From the NCBI GenBank assembly GCA_937902115.1, contig CALGSR010000022.1, positions 1 to 9,664 of the forward strand: a DNA stretch of 9,664 bases. The letters are read 5' to 3'. Made by a program: the position numbers and the translations under genes. The notes beneath the pieces were generated by a model. The model ran no database searches, was not told the origin of the DNA, and saw only the letters and a program-made list of their open reading frames with translations. This document shows positions 6,581 to 9,664 of the stretch, piece after piece. Within the stretch, counting starts at the first letter, position 1. The number at the start of each line of letters is the position of its first letter. Origin of the DNA: an uncultured Bacillus sp. Its GTDB lineage: Bacteria > Bacillota > Bacilli > Bacillales > Cytobacillaceae.

Positions 6581-6608
6581 TTACAAGATGGCTATTGTAA
6601 AATATTAT
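6580..6608 (+). promoter_or_regulatory. Sigma-A promoter P2 for ytmP, inside the ytlQ terminator
   Basis: TTTACA (6580-6585), exactly 17 bases, TATTAT (6603-6608): 5/6 at both boxes. The -35 abuts the P1 -10. The spacer contains the left arm of the terminator and the -10 lies in its loop. The expected start near 6615 is within the right arm, so a P2 transcript lacks the left arm, cannot fold the terminator, and reaches the ytmP start with a leader of about 44 bases. Confidence 0.6.
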
Positions 6609-6629
6609 CGTTCAATAGCTATCTTTTTT
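6586..6629 (+). terminator. Strong intrinsic terminator of ytlQ (pepV-ytlQ unit)
   Basis: 12-bp stem AGATGGCTATTG (6586-6597) with CAATAGCTATCT (6613-6624), one G-T wobble, 15-base loop, then T at 6624-6629. It lies about 95 bases after the ytlQ stop. Its loop and left arm double as promoter elements for ytmP. Confidence 0.85.
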
Positions 6630-6658
6630 ATTCTATGAATTAATGCAGGTGAAAAACA

Positions 6659-7438
6659 TTGGAACGTTTTTTTGGACATGATTGGGAGATTGTTCCCGCA
6701 GGTGGGGCAACTGGGGAAGCCTTTTATGCAGAACATGAAGAAAACAAATATTTTCTCAAACGGAATACTTCTCCATTTCTTGCAAGCCTGTCTGCCGAAG
6801 GAATTGTCCCAAAACTTGTATGGACAAAGAGACTGGAAACCGGTGATGTTTTTACCGCGCAGCAATGGTTAAATGGAAGAGAACTGCATCCTGCTGAAAT
6901 GAATTCAGAAAAAGTTGCCAGACTTCTGAAGAAAATTCATACATCAGATGTATTATTAAGCATGTTAAAACGTTTGGGGAAAACCCCCGTAAAGATAAGT
7001 AAAATATATGAATCATTACTAACCGAACTAGATCATGAGGTTATACAGCAATCTAATGTGCAGGAAGCACTTAAGTTTCTTGAAAAAAACATCCCTTATG
7101 TACAACATGAGGGTGAAGTGGTGTGTCATTGTGATGTGAACCACAACAACTGGCTGCTCGGTGATAACAACCAGTTGTATTTAATTGATTGGGATGGTGC
7201 AGTCGTAGGGGATCCGGCGATTGATCTTGGTGAACTGCTTTACTGGTATATCCCGCGTGAAAATTGGGAACGCTGGCTGTATCTCTACGGTATCGAGTTG
7301 AATGATCGTTTGTTTCTCAGAATGAAATGGTATGTGATCAAGCAAACACTGTATACGATTCAATGGAGTAAAGGCAAAGGTCAGCTTGCGGAAATGAACA
7401 AATGGCTTCGCTGTCTGCCGCTCTATTTATCGTTATGA
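6659..7438 (+). CDS. ytmP: YtmP, aminoglycoside/choline-kinase-fold phosphotransferase
   Basis: A 259-residue cytoplasmic protein of the APH/ChoK protein-kinase-like fold. A glycine-rich loop (PAGGATGEAF, 13-22) and Lys34 (FLKRN) suit ATP binding. The Brenner-type catalytic motif is HCDVNHNN, with His157, Asp159 and Asn164. The metal-binding motif is IDWDG with Asp177 and Asp179, followed by GDPAIDLGELLYWY (184-197). All active-site residues are present, so a kinase acting on a small molecule is expected; the substrate is unknown. The sequence is typical of YtmP orthologues and is not evidence of aminoglycoside resistance. The start is TTG 6659 after AGGTG (6647-6651). Transcription probably begins at P2 in the preceding terminator. 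Its last 6 bases overlap the 3' end of the opposing ytzH, with no terminator between them. Confidence 0.88.
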   Translation: MERFFGHDWEIVPAGGATGEAFYAEHEENKYFLKRNTSPFLASLSAEGIVPKLVWTKRLETGDVFTAQQWLNGRELHPAEMNSEKVARLLKKIHTSDVLLSMLKRLGKTPVKISKIYESLLTELDHEVIQQSNVQEALKFLEKNIPYVQHEGEVVCHCDVNHNNWLLGDNNQLYLIDWDGAVVGDPAIDLGELLYWYIPRENWERWLYLYGIELNDRLFLRMKWYVIKQTLYTIQWSKGKGQLAEMNKWLRCLPLYLSL

Positions 7439-7714
7439 AAGCTGGTCCATATTATCGACCCATTGAGATAATTGCTCTTGATGCAATTCGATATGCTGAT
7501 CAAGGTTTGCCGAGTTTTTCCCATTTTGACTATAGTAATAAATTTGTTCGAGAATTTCTTTATTGCTTTGATCAATGTTTGAATTCGTTAATAAGGATTT
7601 AATCAAACGTTGCAGTTGTTCACATTCAGATACAGATCCACAGCAATCTGTCCGATGATTCATTAAGATATCTTTTAGTATATTTACTTGATCTGAATAC
7701 TGAAGCGGCATCAT
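7433..7714 (-). CDS. ytzH: YtzH-like conserved small protein
   Basis: A 93-residue, mostly helical and Gln/Leu-rich protein of the YtzH family, found in Bacillaceae next to trmB. It has a conserved CCGSVSECEQL segment near residues 24-34 with three cysteines (24, 25, 31). No signal peptide, membrane segment or catalytic motif is seen, and the function is unknown. Two adjacent ATGs (7714 and 7711) follow AAGGG (7724-7720) at 5 and 8 bases; either may be used. It converges on ytmP with a 6-base overlap of the two 3' ends, and is divergent from trmB. I could not identify its promoter. Confidence 0.82.
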   Translation of the reverse strand: MMPLQYSDQVNILKDILMNHRTDCCGSVSECEQLQRLIKSLLTNSNIDQSNKEILEQIYYYSQNGKNSANLDQHIELHQEQLSQWVDNMDQLS

Positions 7715-7753
7715 TTACACCCTTTCTGTATATCTCCTTAAGCTTTTTAAGGG

Positions 7754-7786
7754 AGAATTCACAACTTATTTTGTGAGTTCTTTTTT
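7754..7786 (+). terminator. Plus-strand terminator between ytzH and trmB, likely for ytmP
   Basis: Arms AGAATTCACAA (7754-7764) and TTGTGAGTTCT (7771-7781), 11 pairs with one wobble, 6-base loop, then T through 7786 and further AT-rich sequence. It is oriented for plus-strand transcription. The only plus-strand gene upstream is ytmP, whose mRNA would have to cross all of ytzH in antisense to reach it. A smaller hairpin CCTTAA/TTAAGG (7736-7741, 7747-7752) lies just before. Confidence 0.7.
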
Positions 7787-7873
7787 AATTTATTCATAAA
7801 GGACAGAATTATTTTTTCATGTAAAATAATAATAGGGTGTGTCGCAATAATTAATATTTTTAGGGGTGTCATG

Positions 7874-8515
7874 ATGCGTTTACGATATAAACCTTGGGCA
7901 AAGGAAAAGATTGAACAATATCCGCAATATGTGGTGGCTTTGCCTGAGCAGCATAAAAAGAAATGGAATACAGTATTTGAGCAGAATCAGCCGCTTCATA
8001 TCGAGATTGGTACGGGGAAAGGCCGGTTTATCACAGAAATGGCAAGAGCAAATCCGCATATTAATTATATGGGGATTGAATTACAGGAGAGTGTAATCGT
8101 TTTAGCACTTGATCGATTAATTGATGCGGGGCTTCCAAATGTTAAACTTTTACATGTGAACGCGGTTGAACTGCCAAATATTTTTGAAAAAGGTGAAGTA
8201 GAGCGTATTTATTTAAACTTTTCTGATCCGTGGCCGAAAACAAGACATGAAAAACGGCGTTTAACTTATAAAAGCTTCTTGCAGCTCTATGAAGAAATTC
8301 TTCCTGCTGAAGGAGAGATCCATTTTAAAACAGATAATCAAGGATTGTTTGAGTACTCTCTTACTAGCTTCTCTGCCTATGGAATGCTGTTGAACTATGT
8401 TAGCTTAGACTTGCATAACAGCGATTTCGAAGGGAATATTAGGACCGAATATGAGGAGAAATTTTCTCAAAAAGGAAATCGCATTTATCGTTGTGAAGTA
8501 CAATTTAAAAAATAA
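7874..8515 (+). CDS. trmB: tRNA (guanine-N7-)-methyltransferase TrmB
   Basis: This cytoplasmic enzyme uses S-adenosylmethionine to make m7G46 in the variable loop of tRNAs. The 213-residue length equals B. subtilis TrmB (YtmQ). The SAM-binding motif I is HIEIGTGKGRF (42-52, with Glu44); Glu69 (GIEL) lies in the second strand. The family signature NFSDPWPKTRHEKRRL spans 115-130 with Asp118, and Asp154 (HFKTDN) and TEYEEKF (191-197) complete the substrate site. The start is taken as ATG 7874, seven bases after AGGGG (7862-7866), giving MRLRYKPW as in the family; ATG 7871 would add one Met. It is divergent from ytzH. A terminator follows, so it is probably monocistronic; no clear promoter was found. 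Confidence 0.96.
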   Translation: MRLRYKPWAKEKIEQYPQYVVALPEQHKKKWNTVFEQNQPLHIEIGTGKGRFITEMARANPHINYMGIELQESVIVLALDRLIDAGLPNVKLLHVNAVELPNIFEKGEVERIYLNFSDPWPKTRHEKRRLTYKSFLQLYEEILPAEGEIHFKTDNQGLFEYSLTSFSAYGMLLNYVSLDLHNSDFEGNIRTEYEEKFSQKGNRIYRCEVQFKK

Positions 8516-8527
8516 GAAGATCTTATT

Positions 8528-8561
8528 GACTCCTTGGAGGTTATTTCTAAGGGGTCTTTTT
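8528..8561 (+). terminator. Intrinsic terminator of trmB
   Basis: Arms GACTCCTTGGA (8528-8538) and TCTAAGGGGTC (8546-8556): 11 pairs, two of them G-T wobbles, with a 7-base loop and five T (8557-8561). It begins 13 bases after the trmB stop. Confidence 0.75.
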
Positions 8562-8630
8562 GATGTGTTGAATTCAGAATTTTTCTAAAAATGGTGAAAA
8601 GGTGATAAAATAACTGGGAGGAGGGATGAG

Positions 8631-9467
8631 ATGGATAAGATACAATTACCGAATACAACATTAACTTGGCTCGATGGCGGTTCGACCTATTTGGACGGTG
8701 GAGCGATGTTTGGGGTGGTACCGAAGCCGTTGTGGGAGAAAAAGTACCCCTGTAATGAAAAGAATCAGATTGAATGCCGTACAGATCCGATTTTGATTCA
8801 GACTGGGGGGAAGAATTTCCTTGTCGATTCAGGGCTGGGAAAAGGAAAATTAACAGACAAACAAAAGCGGAATTTTGGTGTGATGCAAGAATCACGATTA
8901 AAGGAATCTCTCCAAGATGCAGGTCTTACTGTAAATGATATTGATTATTTGTTAATGACTCATTTACATTTCGATCATGCCTGTGGGTTGACAAACTATG
9001 AAGAGGGAAGCTATGTTTCTGTTTTTCCTAATGCAGCCATTATTTGCTCTGATATTGAATGGAATGAAATGAGAAATCCGAATATTCGCTCAAAGAGTAC
9101 ATATTGGAAAGCAAATTGGGAAGGAATAACGGCTCAGGTGAATACTTTTTCAAAGGAATGGCAAATGGGTGCTATTCGCCTGATTCATACGGGCGGGCAT
9201 AGTGACGGTCATTCAATCCTTGTTATTGAAGACGGCGGAGAAACACTTATTCATATGGCGGATATTATGCCGACGCATGCCCATCAAAATGTATTATGGG
9301 TCATGGCTTATGATGATTATCCGATGAATTCAATTGCTGCGAAGCAAAAATGGCTCCAATTTGGCTTGGATAGGAATGCTTGGTTTACTTTTTATCATGA
9401 TGCATATTATCGTGCTGTGCAATGGGATCCGGAAGGGAAAATGACTACTAAATTAGAAAGCAAATAA
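8631..9467 (+). CDS. ytnP: Metallo-beta-lactamase-fold lactonase YtnP
   Basis: A 278-residue zinc hydrolase of the metallo-beta-lactamase superfamily, close in length and sequence style to B. subtilis YtnP (about 280). YtnP is reported to degrade lactone signals (N-acyl homoserine lactone-type and Streptomyces signalling), that is, quorum quenching. The dinuclear-zinc site is complete: HLHFDH at 111-116 (His111, His113, Asp115, His116), His190 (HTGGHSDGHS), bridging Asp211 (HMADIMPTH) and C-terminal His256 (FYHDAYY). No signal peptide is evident, so it acts in the cytosol or is released non-classically. The start is ATG 8631, six bases after a very strong GGGAGGAGGG (8616-8625). An extended -10-like TGATAAAAT (8603-8611) lies upstream but has no -35 and would leave a leader of only about 13 bases. 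It is flanked by terminators on both sides. The substrate is inferred from the family. Confidence 0.92.
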   Translation: MDKIQLPNTTLTWLDGGSTYLDGGAMFGVVPKPLWEKKYPCNEKNQIECRTDPILIQTGGKNFLVDSGLGKGKLTDKQKRNFGVMQESRLKESLQDAGLTVNDIDYLLMTHLHFDHACGLTNYEEGSYVSVFPNAAIICSDIEWNEMRNPNIRSKSTYWKANWEGITAQVNTFSKEWQMGAIRLIHTGGHSDGHSILVIEDGGETLIHMADIMPTHAHQNVLWVMAYDDYPMNSIAAKQKWLQFGLDRNAWFTFYHDAYYRAVQWDPEGKMTTKLESK

Positions 9468-9492
9468 AAAATCCCCCAATCGGGGATTTTTT
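9466..9492. terminator. Bidirectional terminator between ytnP and the minus-strand PepSY gene
   Basis: A perfect 11-bp stem AAAAAATCCCC (9466-9476) with GGGGATTTTTT (9482-9492) and a 5-base loop. The A-tract and T-tract are symmetrical, so it works on both strands. It overlaps the ytnP stop codon and ends 17 bases before the stop of the opposing gene. Confidence 0.9.
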
Positions 9493-9509
9493 AATAGGCA
9501 GTATACGAT

Positions 9510-9664
9510 TCAGCTGAGTAAGTATGCATCAAGGATGGTGCCTGTTTTACTGTCTGCAATGAATTCGTATTGTACCGTTTCATGATCTTCGAGACGTGAT
9601 ATTCCGCCGATATAGACTTCATAATCTAAGAAAGATTTCTTATAAGGCTGTTTTTCCATTTGAA
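9510..9664 (-). CDS. ytzB: C-terminal part of a PepSY-like small protein, probably YtzB (cut by window edge)
   Basis: On the minus strand an open frame enters from the right edge and runs 50 codons to TGA (9512-9510). It reads YKKSFLDYEVYIGGISRLED, then an EFIADSKTGTILDAYLLS ending. The alternating strand pattern closed by D-x-K/x-TG-x-I-L-D-A is typical of the end of a PepSY domain. In B. subtilis ytzB, a PepSY-type protein, lies close to ytnP, which supports the name. The start lies outside the window; the in-frame ATG at 9659 is probably internal. It converges on ytnP and shares its terminator. Function is unknown; PepSY domains are often thought to inhibit or chaperone proteases. Confidence 0.72.
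   Translation of the reverse strand, partial: QMEKQPYKKSFLDYEVYIGGISRLEDHETVQYEFIADSKTGTILDAYLLS

Noticed and set aside
6203..6865. Minus-strand open frames opposite ytlQ and ytmP
   Set aside because: They are shadows of well-supported plus-strand genes, with low-complexity or atypical composition and no ribosome sites.
8485..8895. 136-residue minus-strand open frame across the trmB-ytnP junction
   Set aside because: It lies opposite the end of trmB, a terminator and the well-conserved start of ytnP; it has no ribosome site and no family-like sequence.

Overview
The window looks like chromosomal core sequence from a low-GC Gram-positive endospore-former of the family Bacillaceae (a Bacillus relative, not B. 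subtilis itself). The proteins resemble the B. subtilis yt- cluster (ytgP, ytzG, ytzE, pepV/ytjP, ytlQ, ytmP, ytzH, trmB/ytmQ, ytnP, ytzB) and come in roughly that order. Strong AAGGAGG-type ribosome sites, TTG/GTG starts and intrinsic terminators with T-runs fit the same group. These identifications rest on remembered family sequences, not on a search.

Layout. Positions 1-249 hold no gene. Positions 250-1828 carry a broken ytgP (MurJ-type lipid II flippase), with a short segment missing and the frame shifted near 694. A small minus-strand coiled-coil protein (1863-2093) follows, with a perfect 15-bp inverted repeat in its leader. Next is a GC-rich dispersed repeat (2322-2457) and then the rRNA pseudouridine synthase ytzG (2496-3209), whose real start is a TTG just past the repeat. 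The HTH regulator ytzE (3336-3557) lies on the minus strand. Upstream of it are a candidate promoter and a perfect operator-like palindrome, in a gap of about 450 bases before pepV (4016-5446). After pepV come a NERD-like protein without the usual catalytic residues (5512-6492), the kinase-fold protein ytmP (6659-7438), minus-strand ytzH (7433-7714), trmB (7874-8515), the metallo-beta-lactamase-fold lactonase ytnP (8631-9467), and the 3' end of a minus-strand PepSY-like gene, probably ytzB (9510-9664).

How the genes fit together. This is a housekeeping neighbourhood: cell-wall precursor export, 16S rRNA and tRNA modification, peptide turnover, signal-lactone hydrolysis and several conserved proteins of unknown role. 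It is not one pathway, and terminators separate most genes. I see no defence system, prophage, CRISPR array, RNA operon or insertion sequence. The most notable features are the ytgP lesion, a promoter that appears to be built into the ytlQ terminator and drives ytmP, a ytmP/ytzH convergent overlap whose only visible terminator lies beyond ytzH, and the repeat in front of ytzG.
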